This document shows positions 8,072 through 16,721 of a stretch of 64,000 nucleotides of DNA, in pieces. Made by a program: the position numbers and the translations under genes. The notes under the pieces were generated by a model that saw only the letters and a program-made list of their open reading frames with translations, was not told the origin of the DNA and did no database searches. The DNA is from Ornithinibacillus salinisoli. GTDB taxonomy: Bacteria; Bacillota; Bacilli; Bacillales; Amphibacillaceae. The stretch lies in assembly GCF_042682545.1 (NCBI RefSeq), contig NZ_JBHUHQ010000041.1. One strand, 5' to 3'. The stretch's first letter is position 1; every line of letters begins with the position of its first letter.

Positions 8072-8764
8072 ATGAAAGCAGAAAATTTAGCTGGAGGGCA
8101 GGAACTCCTGTGTATTAACACAGAGAAGGTATATGACTGGATTCTTAACGAAGCAACCTTTGATTTAACTCTAGGTGACTTGGAATTACCCTTAAATCCT
8201 ATTACTGGGGATCAATTAGAGTGTGATGATATTGATATTGATACAGTAACTTGTGCGGTTGCTCCAACGGAGGTTGATCCAATTGTAATTTTGGATCGTG
8301 TTAATCAGGAGTTTGTCGTCAATGGTGCAGAAGTTACATTGCAGTTAGTGAGCATTCGTAAAAACTTTGAAGTAACTGTTTTTGTGGACTTAATTCCAGA
8401 TCTTGGTGGGGCAACAGTTGAAGTTGGAACTGTTGAATTCACGAGATGTGAGCAGGTAATATTATGTGCACCAGAGGGCACCGACGTGGATGTAACGTAC
8501 ACCGATTTGGATTGTTTTGTATGTACAGCAGTTTGTGATCCAGGTACTACAACGGAAGTCGATGAGATAGATGTAACTGTTACAGTTCGTTTATGTCAAA
8601 GCATTCAATCTACTTTTGATGTAACGTTAGAAATCGTTGCTGACTTCTGTCAACCAAGGGATATACTTCCATTCCCTCCATGTCCAGCACCAACTATGCC
8701 AGAACAATGCCCGGTTGTATTCCCTAATACTGCTGGAAATGGCGATAATGGTGATAACGGATAA
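8072..8764 (+). CDS. Cys-rich beta-strand protein, probable spore-surface protein
   Basis: The 230-residue product is acidic, with many alternating hydrophobic/charged stretches (VDVTYTDLDCFVCTAVCD, EVDEIDVTVTVRLCQ) and 12 Cys spread along the chain. It has no signal peptide or membrane segment. The N-terminal CINTEKVYDWI motif recalls a group of Bacillaceae spore proteins with KVYDWV near the start (memory, unverified). The C-terminus is GNGDNGDNG. The ribosome site TTGGAGGTG is strong and a SigK-like promoter lies just upstream. A disulfide-linked coat or crust protein is the best reading. Confidence 0.6.
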   Translation: MKAENLAGGQELLCINTEKVYDWILNEATFDLTLGDLELPLNPITGDQLECDDIDIDTVTCAVAPTEVDPIVILDRVNQEFVVNGAEVTLQLVSIRKNFEVTVFVDLIPDLGGATVEVGTVEFTRCEQVILCAPEGTDVDVTYTDLDCFVCTAVCDPGTTTEVDEIDVTVTVRLCQSIQSTFDVTLEIVADFCQPRDILPFPPCPAPTMPEQCPVVFPNTAGNGDNGDNG

Positions 8765-8781
8765 GCTTTCAGCATAGGGAT

Positions 8782-8812
8782 AAAGAGAGGAAACACTCCT
8801 CTCTTTATTTTT
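8782..8812 (+). terminator. Rho-independent terminator
   Basis: A 10-bp stem (AAAGAGAGGA / TCCTCTCTTT) is followed by ATTTTTTAT. It separates the Cys-rich gene from the next gene, whose ribosome site begins four bases later. Confidence 0.8.
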
Positions 8813-8831
8813 TATGGAGGTGAATGATTTC

Positions 8832-9404
8832 ATGCAAAACATCAATGATGTACGAAAAAAAGTAGCCGCTCTTCAAAAAATGAATGCTTCTTATGTAAAA
8901 CAAATAAAATCATTAATAAGTGATATGGATGTTTCGAGTAGTATTCCGTTTATTAGCTATTTCACATATTCTTTAAACATCTCACATGAACCGGAGCGTG
9001 AAAATTTTTGTATTGGCTCCTTCCATATTCATAATTTAGGAAACAAGCCTCTAGTGAACCCATACATCTGTATTAAGATCGATTCTGAATCTCCCTTCGA
9101 TTTTTCAGGTAAATATTTTTATAAGGATTCCAAACAAAAAGTTAGATTGAATCAGGCATGGGAAAGATTTAACGATCCTAAGGATAAGCATGAATTTTGG
9201 TTGAAACCGAATGAAAAGCATACGCTTGAACCTTCAGAGACGTTAACTTTCTCTAATTTTCAGGTAAAATGGATCCCTAATTCATCATATATAGGTAGAA
9301 TTAATGGTTTTTTATATGGTGATAAAATAAATGAAGGAATCAACGCGCTTAACCAAATTAGTATAAATGGCAATATGAAAGCAGGAGGGGATGGAGATGA
9401 ATGA
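8832..9404 (+). CDS. Hypothetical protein with predicted beta-sandwich domain
   Basis: I choose ATG 8832 because GGAGGTGA lies eight bases upstream; the in-frame ATG at 8814 sits inside the preceding terminator's T tract. The 190-residue protein has a short N-terminal helical, Lys-rich stretch, then an apparently beta-rich domain (FCIGSFHIHNLGNKPLVNP, LEPSETLTFSNFQVKW) and ends in MKAGGDGDE. The pattern suggests an immunoglobulin-like sandwich. I do not recognise the family. It is translationally coupled to the next small gene, and its position suggests a role at the spore surface or in glycan display. Confidence 0.65.
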   Translation: MQNINDVRKKVAALQKMNASYVKQIKSLISDMDVSSSIPFISYFTYSLNISHEPERENFCIGSFHIHNLGNKPLVNPYICIKIDSESPFDFSGKYFYKDSKQKVRLNQAWERFNDPKDKHEFWLKPNEKHTLEPSETLTFSNFQVKWIPNSSYIGRINGFLYGDKINEGINALNQISINGNMKAGGDGDE

Positions 9405-9717
9405 AAACCATCACAATGAGGAACAGCAATTACTAATAAAGAAAATAGTCGATAATTATATGAAGGAGTCTACAGAACGGCTATACAATGAGGATAAAGA
9501 AATAACGAATAATAGCTTTATATTTTTAGAGAATAACACGATTCATATGATAATGACTTATATGCTTATGCATTTAGATACCCAACGCAGTCAAGGTAAT
9601 ACGAATGAAGTTAAATCACAGGATCTACAGGAAATATCGGAAAGTCTTGATTCGCTAATTGAGGAAAACAACTTGGTTTTTAAAGAAATAATAAATTTGT
9701 TACAAGAAAAGAACTAG
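9397..9717 (+). CDS. Small acidic helical protein
   Basis: ATG 9397 lies six bases after AGGAGGGG and overlaps the end of the upstream gene by eight bases, showing translational coupling. ATG 9391 abuts the ribosome site and is less likely. The 106-residue product is acidic and predicted almost entirely helical, with Asn/Glu-rich stretches and no membrane segment or Cys. It has no recognised family. It may be a partner or chaperone of the preceding beta-rich protein. Confidence 0.6.
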   Translation: MNENHHNEEQQLLIKKIVDNYMKESTERLYNEDKEITNNSFIFLENNTIHMIMTYMLMHLDTQRSQGNTNEVKSQDLQEISESLDSLIEENNLVFKEIINLLQEKN

Positions 9718-9800
9718 AGTTTTTGGATGACTAAGAGATGAAAATATTTATTTGTTAGAAATTAGGCTTTATTGCATAAGATCTTTAGAAGGGTTGTACA

Positions 9801-11066
9801 ATGGTGAAAAAACAAAAAGGTTGGATATATTTTCCTGTTGAAGTAAAGGTAAGGGAAATGGAAGCTAAGCTATTATTAGCATATTATGCAGTTAAAGAAG
9901 GTTATGATGTTGTCATAGGTGATCATATAATGGTTGAATTAGCATCGGAAAAATATCCGAAAGGTATTTTTTTTTCAAAAGGATATCCACATGGATTCCG
10001 TAGAAGAGTAATAACAAATGCAAAAGATAATGGTCATATAATAGTAGAATTAGATGAAGAAGGCTTACTTGTGAAAGATAAAAAATACCTGCGCGACAGA
10101 ATGAGAAGAGATATGCTTACATTCGTTAGACAGGAGTACTGTTGGGGGCAATTTCAAAGGGAAGTTATTACTAAGGCATATCCTGAATATAAAGAGAAAT
10201 GTCATACGACTGGTAATCCTCGCTTTGATCTTTTAAAACCTAAATTTAGAAGTATTTATCAAGAGGAAGCGGAACAGCTTAAAACTAGGTTCGGAGAGTT
10301 TATTTTAATAAATACGAGATTTTCTCTTTATAATACGGTAAAGGGAATGAAAGATAATGTGCATTTCAAGCATATAAAAAGTTTATACTATCATTTTTTA
10401 GAGATGATAAAAGCAACGTGTGAACAATTTCCGTATACAAACATCGTCATCAGGCCACATCCAGGAGAAAACTTTGAATCATATCGTAAAACTTTTGCTA
10501 AGTATAGTAATGTTCACGTGATTCACGAAGGTAATATTATCAAATGGCTATTAGCAGCAAAGGCAATTATTCACAATGGGTGTACTTCGGGCATAGAGGG
10601 GTATTTACTTGGAAAACCAGTAATTTCCTATGTTCCTTACCATGTTCCAGATAGTGCAGATGTACTCCCAAATCAATTGGGGGAGAAGGCTACAAACATA
10701 GAACAGCTTCATAAGGTATTAACAGTTGAATTGAATAGAAAATGTATAGATACGAATTCTAATGATAATGTTAAATGCATTGATAATTTATTTAATTATT
10801 GCGAATGGTCACAGGATACATTTGCTTATGATGCAATTCTACGTTTGTGTAATACGATTGTCCTAGCACCTTCCAAGCCAATAAAGTATCCGAAGACAAT
10901 ACACTCATCTCAAATTAAATCGAAAAAGAAGCGGAAACGTAGGTTTTCTTTAACAGAGCTTGAGATCGAGGAATTCTTTGAAAAGCTTCATCATATAGAG
11001 GATGATGATTCGATTGTAAAAATTAAAGAAATAGGGAAAAACGTATTTCACATTCAAACAGAATAA
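9801..11066 (+). CDS. Surface carbohydrate biosynthesis protein (GT-B-like)
   Basis: The 421-residue protein looks like the 'surface carbohydrate biosynthesis' family related to CDP-glycerol and capsule transferases of GT-B fold. It has an N-terminal Rossmann-like half (WIYFPVEVKVREMEAKLLLAY), then TTGNPRFDLL, IVIRPHPGENFESY and the nucleotide-sugar site AIIHNGCTSGIEGYLLGKPVISY. The C-terminus (from about 360) is basic and charged. The ribosome site is AGAAGGG. It is the first of the surface-glycan genes and ends with its own terminator. The donor and acceptor are unknown. Confidence 0.7.
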   Translation: MVKKQKGWIYFPVEVKVREMEAKLLLAYYAVKEGYDVVIGDHIMVELASEKYPKGIFFSKGYPHGFRRRVITNAKDNGHIIVELDEEGLLVKDKKYLRDRMRRDMLTFVRQEYCWGQFQREVITKAYPEYKEKCHTTGNPRFDLLKPKFRSIYQEEAEQLKTRFGEFILINTRFSLYNTVKGMKDNVHFKHIKSLYYHFLEMIKATCEQFPYTNIVIRPHPGENFESYRKTFAKYSNVHVIHEGNIIKWLLAAKAIIHNGCTSGIEGYLLGKPVISYVPYHVPDSADVLPNQLGEKATNIEQLHKVLTVELNRKCIDTNSNDNVKCIDNLFNYCEWSQDTFAYDAILRLCNTIVLAPSKPIKYPKTIHSSQIKSKKKRKRRFSLTELEIEEFFEKLHHIEDDDSIVKIKEIGKNVFHIQTE

Positions 11067-11076
11067 ACGTAGTAGG

Positions 11077-11107
11077 AAAAACTAAGCTTGAAAGCTTAGT
11101 TTTTTTT
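11077..11107 (+). terminator. Rho-independent terminator
   Basis: An 8-bp stem (ACTAAGCT / AGCTTAGT), extended by A-T pairs, is followed by eight or more T residues. It ends the surface carbohydrate gene. Confidence 0.85.
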
Positions 11108-11273
11108 ATGTTTTAGCCAATTAGGGCGATTTCTCTATTGTTCGTTTTAATAGGCCGTGGTCTTTAACCAATAGTCTCTTTTTTAATATATATATTAACG
11201 TAACATGGAATAACAAAGATGTGAATTCATGTTAGAAATAAACGAATCATCTACTAGGAAAGAAGGAATAATT

Positions 11274-12278
11274 GTGTATTTTAAAGATAAGAGAATATTG
11301 GTTATCGGAGGAACCGGAACGATTGGAAAAAGTATAGTTAAACAAATAATAAACGAGAATCCACAGGATATCAAAGTATTTAGTCGAGATGAGTATAAAC
11401 AACAATATCTTCGAACGGAACTAGGAAATCGTGATAATCTGCGTTTTATTATTGGGGATATAAGAGAATATGATAGCTTGGTTGCTGCAATGCAAGATAT
11501 AGATTATGTACTACATCTAGCTGCAATGAAGCACGTGGATGCTTGTGAATATAATCCAATTGAGGCTGTCAGGACAAATATTCAAGGAACAAATAATGTT
11601 ATTAAAGCCTCCATTTCACAAAATGTAAAAAAAGTAATATTTACTAGTTCTGATAAAGCAATTTCACCTACTAGTACCTATGGTGCCACAAAACTTATAG
11701 CAGAAAGATTAGTTTCAGCAGCGGAATCGAATAAATCCGAAGGAATGCCCGTATTTGCAAGTGTACGTTTTGGTAATGTAATGGGTTCGAGAGGTTCAGT
11801 TATTCCTTTTTTTAAAGAGCAAATTCTTAAGGAAAAGAAAATTACTGTAACAGATAGGGATATGACACGTTTTATGATGACCGAGAATCAAGCTACTGAA
11901 TTAACGATAAAAGCGCTAAAAGAAGCAAAGGGTGGCGAAGTATTTGTGCTGAAAATGCCAGTTATTAAGCTGGGGGATCTTGCAGATATTTTAGTTGAGG
12001 AAATAAGTAAAACATACCAAATAAACGACGAAGAGATTGTTGTAGAAGTAATCGGGCTTAGACCTGGAGAAAAGATGTATGAAGAATTAATGACATATGA
12101 TGAATCGAAATCAGCTTGGGAATTACCAAGTATGTATATTATTCGAGGCAGTTCAGATAGGGAAATAAACTATAGTGATGCTAAAAAAGCGAACATCGGA
12201 ACTTATAGTTCGATGAGTCATCATCCATTAGCCGTTAATAAATTACGTTTCATGTTAAAGGGAGCAGGGTTAATTTAA
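11274..12278 (+). CDS. pseB: UDP-GlcNAc 4,6-dehydratase, PseB/CapD-like SDR
   Basis: This extended SDR should make the 4-keto-6-deoxy sugar that opens the pseudaminic acid pathway. It has the Rossmann motif GGTGTIG, the family signature MKHVDACEYNPIEAV, the catalytic YGATK (Y-x3-K) and RPGEKMYEEL near the end. I choose GTG 11274, six bases after AGAAGGA, because it puts the nucleotide-binding motif at the usual distance; the ATG at 11229 has no ribosome site. PseC, F, G, H and I homologues follow 6-11 kb downstream on the same strand. A CapD-type role is the alternative. Confidence 0.8.
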   Translation: MYFKDKRILVIGGTGTIGKSIVKQIINENPQDIKVFSRDEYKQQYLRTELGNRDNLRFIIGDIREYDSLVAAMQDIDYVLHLAAMKHVDACEYNPIEAVRTNIQGTNNVIKASISQNVKKVIFTSSDKAISPTSTYGATKLIAERLVSAAESNKSEGMPVFASVRFGNVMGSRGSVIPFFKEQILKEKKITVTDRDMTRFMMTENQATELTIKALKEAKGGEVFVLKMPVIKLGDLADILVEEISKTYQINDEEIVVEVIGLRPGEKMYEELMTYDESKSAWELPSMYIIRGSSDREINYSDAKKANIGTYSSMSHHPLAVNKLRFMLKGAGLI

Positions 12279-12304
12279 AATCTGTACAGTAATAGGAGGT
12301 TACC

Positions 12305-13915
12305 ATGGATACTTTTTTAAAAAATTATTGGTCTTTGTATCTAGATTTTTTAAAGGACTTTGAAAAATTAACTTATAAAGGATATTCATTACCGTATTTA
12401 TGTCATTTACCAAGTTTTATTCTTAAGAATGAAAGTTTGTTAAGTGAATTAGATCATAAAACGTTTGCTAACAAACTAAAACGTCAGGTTAATGATCAAA
12501 AAGAATTTCAGGAAGTATTTAATACGTTTATGCAATCTCATCAAAGACCATTAGTGAAAAATAAGCAAGGAAAAGTCGTAATTCACTACGACAAATTACT
12601 TCGATTTCCAGTTACTACACTATCCGATTATTTTGATCCATCACGTACAATCCTCCTGACGAAAGGTAATAAAAGCAAAATAGAAAAGGCAAGGAAGGCA
12701 GCTAAAAAACGTAAACAGCAAAAATCGAAAGTTCCATCTAAAACTAAAAACTTAAAAGGAAAAAATAAGGCGAAAGCAAAATTATTAGATAATACGGTTA
12801 ACCTAAAAGGAAAAAAAACGAAAAAAAATGCAATTCAGAAAGTATCAACAAAGGCGAATAACAATACAAGTGTGAAGAAAGTTAAAAAGCCAAAACCACC
12901 TAAAAAGAAGATACCATTCTATCATTTGAGTATTCATGCAGTTGATACAAAGAATGTAACGACACAGGTTCAAAATAAAGCAAAGACCATGTTACGTGCT
13001 TATGAAGATCATCATTTATATAAGCGTAGTGATTTTCAAACTTGGTTTTTAAATAACATCGCGACAGTCATTTACCATTTAGAAATGACTAGAAACTTTT
13101 TAAAAACAGTTAGTGTTTCTTGTGTCGTTGTTTCTACTACGCATAGCTTCCGTAGTCGTATATTAGCATTAGTAGCTGCAGAAAAAGGTATTCCTACTAT
13201 TTGCATGCAGCATGGGATTATTTCAAGCGAACTTGGTTATATACCAAAGATTGCTACTATTGATGCAGTATACGGAAATTTTGAAAAGAACTGGTATAAA
13301 AAGATTGGAGCTCCAGATGGATCTGTTGAAGTAATAGGACATCCAAGATTCGATCAAATATTTTCAAGTCCTAAACTTACTCGTAGCCAGTTCTATCAAA
13401 AATTAGGATTAGATCCTAATAAGAAAACAATCATGATTGCGGTAAGGGAAGCCCGAAATGAAGATAAATGGCGAACGTTAATTGAAACGATTTCGAAAAA
13501 GATAAATCTTAATATACTCATAAAAAATTATCCGAGTTCGATCCCGCATAGTTTAACGAAAGAATTTTCCTTTGTTTATTCCACACAAAATTATAATATG
13601 TATGATCTTTTTCCATACGTCGATGCTGTGGTCACCTATTCTTCTACAGTGGGGTTAGAAGCAATGTTTGCTAAGAAGAACGTGTTTATCTTAAAAGAGG
13701 ATATCGCAGGGTATACCGGTTATTATGAAGGGCTAGATAAATTAGTTCAAACGGATCCAACTGTTTTAGGTAATTATATAATTGAATATTTTTCACAGCC
13801 AAATTTTAAGAGTTATGCAGAAAGTAAGCGGATTAATTTTCTTGCCAATGCATATCCGGATTCGAGAAAATCTGGAGCACGGTTAAGAATATGGATAAAT
13901 AGATTGATATATTAG
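12305..13915 (+). CDS. SpsB-like polysaccharide transferase with Lys-rich insertion
   Basis: This 536-residue GT-B-type protein resembles CDP-glycerol/capsule transferases and B. subtilis SpsB. Motifs include TICMQHGI, EVIGHPRFDQ and VVTYSSTVGLEAMFAKK, the last being the probable nucleotide-binding C-terminal half. Relative to its downstream paralogue it carries about 60 extra residues (roughly 127-200) consisting largely of Lys (KAAKKRKQQKSK, KGKNKAKAKL). The core reading frame is intact. The insertion may bind anionic polymer or membrane. Ribosome site AGGAGG. Substrate unknown. Confidence 0.7.
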   Translation: MDTFLKNYWSLYLDFLKDFEKLTYKGYSLPYLCHLPSFILKNESLLSELDHKTFANKLKRQVNDQKEFQEVFNTFMQSHQRPLVKNKQGKVVIHYDKLLRFPVTTLSDYFDPSRTILLTKGNKSKIEKARKAAKKRKQQKSKVPSKTKNLKGKNKAKAKLLDNTVNLKGKKTKKNAIQKVSTKANNNTSVKKVKKPKPPKKKIPFYHLSIHAVDTKNVTTQVQNKAKTMLRAYEDHHLYKRSDFQTWFLNNIATVIYHLEMTRNFLKTVSVSCVVVSTTHSFRSRILALVAAEKGIPTICMQHGIISSELGYIPKIATIDAVYGNFEKNWYKKIGAPDGSVEVIGHPRFDQIFSSPKLTRSQFYQKLGLDPNKKTIMIAVREARNEDKWRTLIETISKKINLNILIKNYPSSIPHSLTKEFSFVYSTQNYNMYDLFPYVDAVVTYSSTVGLEAMFAKKNVFILKEDIAGYTGYYEGLDKLVQTDPTVLGNYIIEYFSQPNFKSYAESKRINFLANAYPDSRKSGARLRIWINRLIY

Positions 13916-13939
13916 TATGTCGTACGTAGGGGGGACAGC

Positions 13940-15370
13940 ATGAATACGTATTTAAAAAACTACTGGTCATTATACCTTGATTTTGTTCAAGACTTCCGAA
14001 GTTTGAAATATAGAGGTTTTTCTTTATCTTATATCATTCATTTCCCCAGCCTAATTAGAAAAAACACAGCATTGTGGGAAGCATTATATGGAGATATGTT
14101 TGGTAATAAATTAAATAATCGAGTGAGCGATCCAAAAGAAATACAAGAAGTTTTTAATCAATATGTGCGATCGCATAAGAAAAAGAGTTTAGAGGATCGG
14201 AAGCATGGAAAGGTCGTTATCAATTACGATACGATACTTCGATTTCCTGAAACAATTTTTAATAATTATTTTGATAGGTCGCAAACTGTGATGGTAATGG
14301 CCGGTAGTAAAAGCAATAAAAGACCTAGTGTTGATGCATTGAATAACAAACAATATTTTCATTATCCTACGAAATATTTAAGTAATTATGTTACTCATAC
14401 AAAGGAGGCTGTACTTCAAGTCCAAAGCCAGGCTAGAACGATCTTTCATTCCTATACAAACCATCATTTATATCAAGAGAAAACATTTCAAAATATCATG
14501 TTAAAGAAAATAGCGGAGGCAATTAATCGTATTGAACAATCAATTCGTTTTTTAACTGAAGTACCAACTTCCTGTATTGTTGTATCTACAACACACAGCT
14601 TTATAAGCCGAATACTAGCATTAGCTGCTGTAGAAAGGGGAATCCCAACTATTTGTATGCAGCATGGCATTATAGGTAGCGAATTGGGTTACATCCCTAA
14701 AATTGCAACTGTTGATGCTGTATATGGACATTTTGAGAAGGATTGGTTTAAAGCAAGAGGAGCACCAAAAGGATCAATTGAAATTATTGGTCATCCTCGT
14801 TTTGATCAAGCATTTCTACCACCCACCATATCAAGGAATAAATTTTTTAAGCAATTAGGTGTAGATAGGAACAAGAAAACATTGCTAATAGTTGTTAGAG
14901 GGAATCGAGATGTGGATCAATGGAGGATATTAATCAATACACTTTCTAGGCAACATTATCTAAATATTTTAGTAAAAGACTTTCCAAATGATGTCCCCCA
15001 TACACTGACAAAAGAGTTTCCGTTTGTACATTCGACTCAATCATTCGACCTCTATAACATTCTTCACAAAGTAGATTGTGTAGTTTCCTACCCATCTACA
15101 GTAGCTTTGGAAGCAATGTTAACACAAAAACCAGCTTTTATTTTGGATAATAAGATACCGAGTTACACAGGGTATTTTAATGGCTTGGATGAATTAGTTC
15201 AAACGGATCCACAGAAGTTAGGGGAGTTAATAATAAACTATTTTAATGATCTGAATTGGGCTAATAATGTTAAGGAAAAGAGAGAAAAATTTATTCGCTA
15301 TGCTTATCCTTCCGAGAGTTCGTCTGGAGAACGATTGAAAAAATTAATAAATAAATTAATTAATAACTAG
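13940..15370 (+). CDS. SpsB-like polysaccharide transferase, tandem paralogue
   Basis: At 476 residues this is the short form of the preceding protein. The N-termini (MNTYLKNYWSLYLDF versus MDTFLKNYWSLYLDF) and the C-terminal halves (TICMQHGI, IEIIGHPRFDQ, VVSYPSTVALEAML) align throughout. It lacks the Lys-rich insertion and has a size close to the B. subtilis spore-coat polysaccharide protein SpsB as I remember it. It starts 24 bases after the upstream gene behind GGGGGGA. The pair probably adds alternating or successive units to the same surface glycan. Confidence 0.7.
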   Translation: MNTYLKNYWSLYLDFVQDFRSLKYRGFSLSYIIHFPSLIRKNTALWEALYGDMFGNKLNNRVSDPKEIQEVFNQYVRSHKKKSLEDRKHGKVVINYDTILRFPETIFNNYFDRSQTVMVMAGSKSNKRPSVDALNNKQYFHYPTKYLSNYVTHTKEAVLQVQSQARTIFHSYTNHHLYQEKTFQNIMLKKIAEAINRIEQSIRFLTEVPTSCIVVSTTHSFISRILALAAVERGIPTICMQHGIIGSELGYIPKIATVDAVYGHFEKDWFKARGAPKGSIEIIGHPRFDQAFLPPTISRNKFFKQLGVDRNKKTLLIVVRGNRDVDQWRILINTLSRQHYLNILVKDFPNDVPHTLTKEFPFVHSTQSFDLYNILHKVDCVVSYPSTVALEAMLTQKPAFILDNKIPSYTGYFNGLDELVQTDPQKLGELIINYFNDLNWANNVKEKREKFIRYAYPSESSSGERLKKLINKLINN

Positions 15371-15427
15371 TTTTTAATATGCTTTAGTAGGTATTACGAA
15401 TTGAAAATAGGAGGATAAAGAGTATAA

Positions 15428-16021
15428 ATGACTGATAAAAATAAAAAAACACTGGAAGAAATTCATAATTATTGGATAAACCGAAGCTTGCCAAAATTAT
15501 ATCTTAATCAGGTGAAACGAAGTGAATTTTTAACGGAATATATAAAGAAATATGTAATATCCAGTGATAGGATACTTGAAATTGGATGTAATGCAGGAAG
15601 AAATTTAAATCATTTAAAACAGCATAACTATAAACATTTGACTGGTATAGAAATAAGTGAGGAGGCAATTCGTGAACTAAAAAAATCCTTCCCATCATTA
15701 TATAAAAATGCTGAGATTATTCACGCTCCGATAGAGAATGTAATTAAACAATTACCATCTAATCATTATGACCTCGTATTTACTATGGCTGTGTTAGAGC
15801 ATATCCATCCAGATAGTGAATGGATTTTTCAGGATATGGCAAGGATTGCAAAATCGTTTGTAATTACGGTTGAAGCTGAAAATGCAGAGCATTGGCGTGT
15901 CTTTCCCCGAAACTATAAAAAGATATTTGAAAAATACGGCTTGAAACAATTAGAAGAAGCAAGGTGCGATAAAGATTTAGGATTGGGAGCCTATACAATT
16001 AGAGTGCTAAAAAAGAACTAA
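15428..16021 (+). CDS. Class I SAM-dependent methyltransferase
   Basis: The 197-residue protein has the SAM-binding motif I ILEIGCNAGRN (about 45-55), motif II LTGIEIS and motif IV YDLVFTMAVLEHI. It is predicted to transfer methyl groups to a small molecule or sugar. AGGAGGA lies 12 bases upstream of the ATG, slightly long, but no better start exists. Its place between the SpsB-like transferases and the pse genes suggests methylation of the surface sugar or glycan. Confidence 0.75.
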   Translation: MTDKNKKTLEEIHNYWINRSLPKLYLNQVKRSEFLTEYIKKYVISSDRILEIGCNAGRNLNHLKQHNYKHLTGIEISEEAIRELKKSFPSLYKNAEIIHAPIENVIKQLPSNHYDLVFTMAVLEHIHPDSEWIFQDMARIAKSFVITVEAENAEHWRVFPRNYKKIFEKYGLKQLEEARCDKDLGLGAYTIRVLKKN

Positions 16022-16129
16022 ACTAAGTTATAGCCCAGGTTGTAAGGCAGATTAATGATGGGTACAGGTCCTTCGGAAAAAGATCATATTTATTATGTTT
16101 GAGAAAATAAAAGTTTGGAGGATAATACG

Positions 16130-16693
16130 ATGTATCAAGATATTTGGGTAAAAGGGAAGGTAGTACAAAAAGGTCAAAGAGAGTGTGAAAATCGGTATAA
16201 AAAGATTAAAGAACAATTAACAAAAAATTATAGAAATGAACCTTTTACAGTTTTAGATTTAGGGGCCAATAATGGATATTTTTCATTTCGAATAGCAGAA
16301 GATTTCAATGCAAGAGTAACAATGATAGAATCTAACGATAAAATTAGAGAGATTGTAAAACTAAATGAAAATGATCATGTAGAACTAATTAACAGACATA
16401 TAAGCGAAAACGAATTAAACAAACTAGTCCAAAAAGAAAAATTCGATGTCATACTTGCCCTCAGTGTATTGCATCATTTCGAGGGCTATGAACAAGTAAT
16501 CGATACACTATTTCATTCCTCAAAGTTTGTATTTATTGAACCTTCCGCATTAGAAGAATCGAAAGGTGGTTATAACAGTAGTAGGGTAATTGGTATTATG
16601 AAAAACCTACAAGCTAGAAATCCAGAAATTTTAACCTATAGTAAAAATATAAGAAATCTTGGTAAAAGACCTCTCATGATGTTTAAACAATAG
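16130..16693 (+). CDS. Class I SAM-dependent methyltransferase
   Basis: I start at ATG 16130, eight bases after TTTGGAGG; the in-frame TTG at 16115 overlaps that ribosome site. The 187-residue protein shows motif I TVLDLGANNGYFSF, a VTMIESND acidic end of strand 2 and FDVILALSVLHHF. It resembles glycan-cluster methyltransferases of FkbM-like size but is too divergent for a named reaction. It is followed on the opposite strand by the ParB/Srx-like gene, which closes this part of the cluster. Confidence 0.72.
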   Translation: MYQDIWVKGKVVQKGQRECENRYKKIKEQLTKNYRNEPFTVLDLGANNGYFSFRIAEDFNARVTMIESNDKIREIVKLNENDHVELINRHISENELNKLVQKEKFDVILALSVLHHFEGYEQVIDTLFHSSKFVFIEPSALEESKGGYNSSRVIGIMKNLQARNPEILTYSKNIRNLGKRPLMMFKQ

Positions 16694-16721
16694 CTATAAG
16701 TTTTAACTATTTAAATTTTTT

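Noticed and set aside
11229..11273. Longer N-terminus for the PseB-like protein
   Set aside because: The ATG has no ribosome site, while GTG 11274 has AGAAGGA at the right distance and gives the usual N-terminus.
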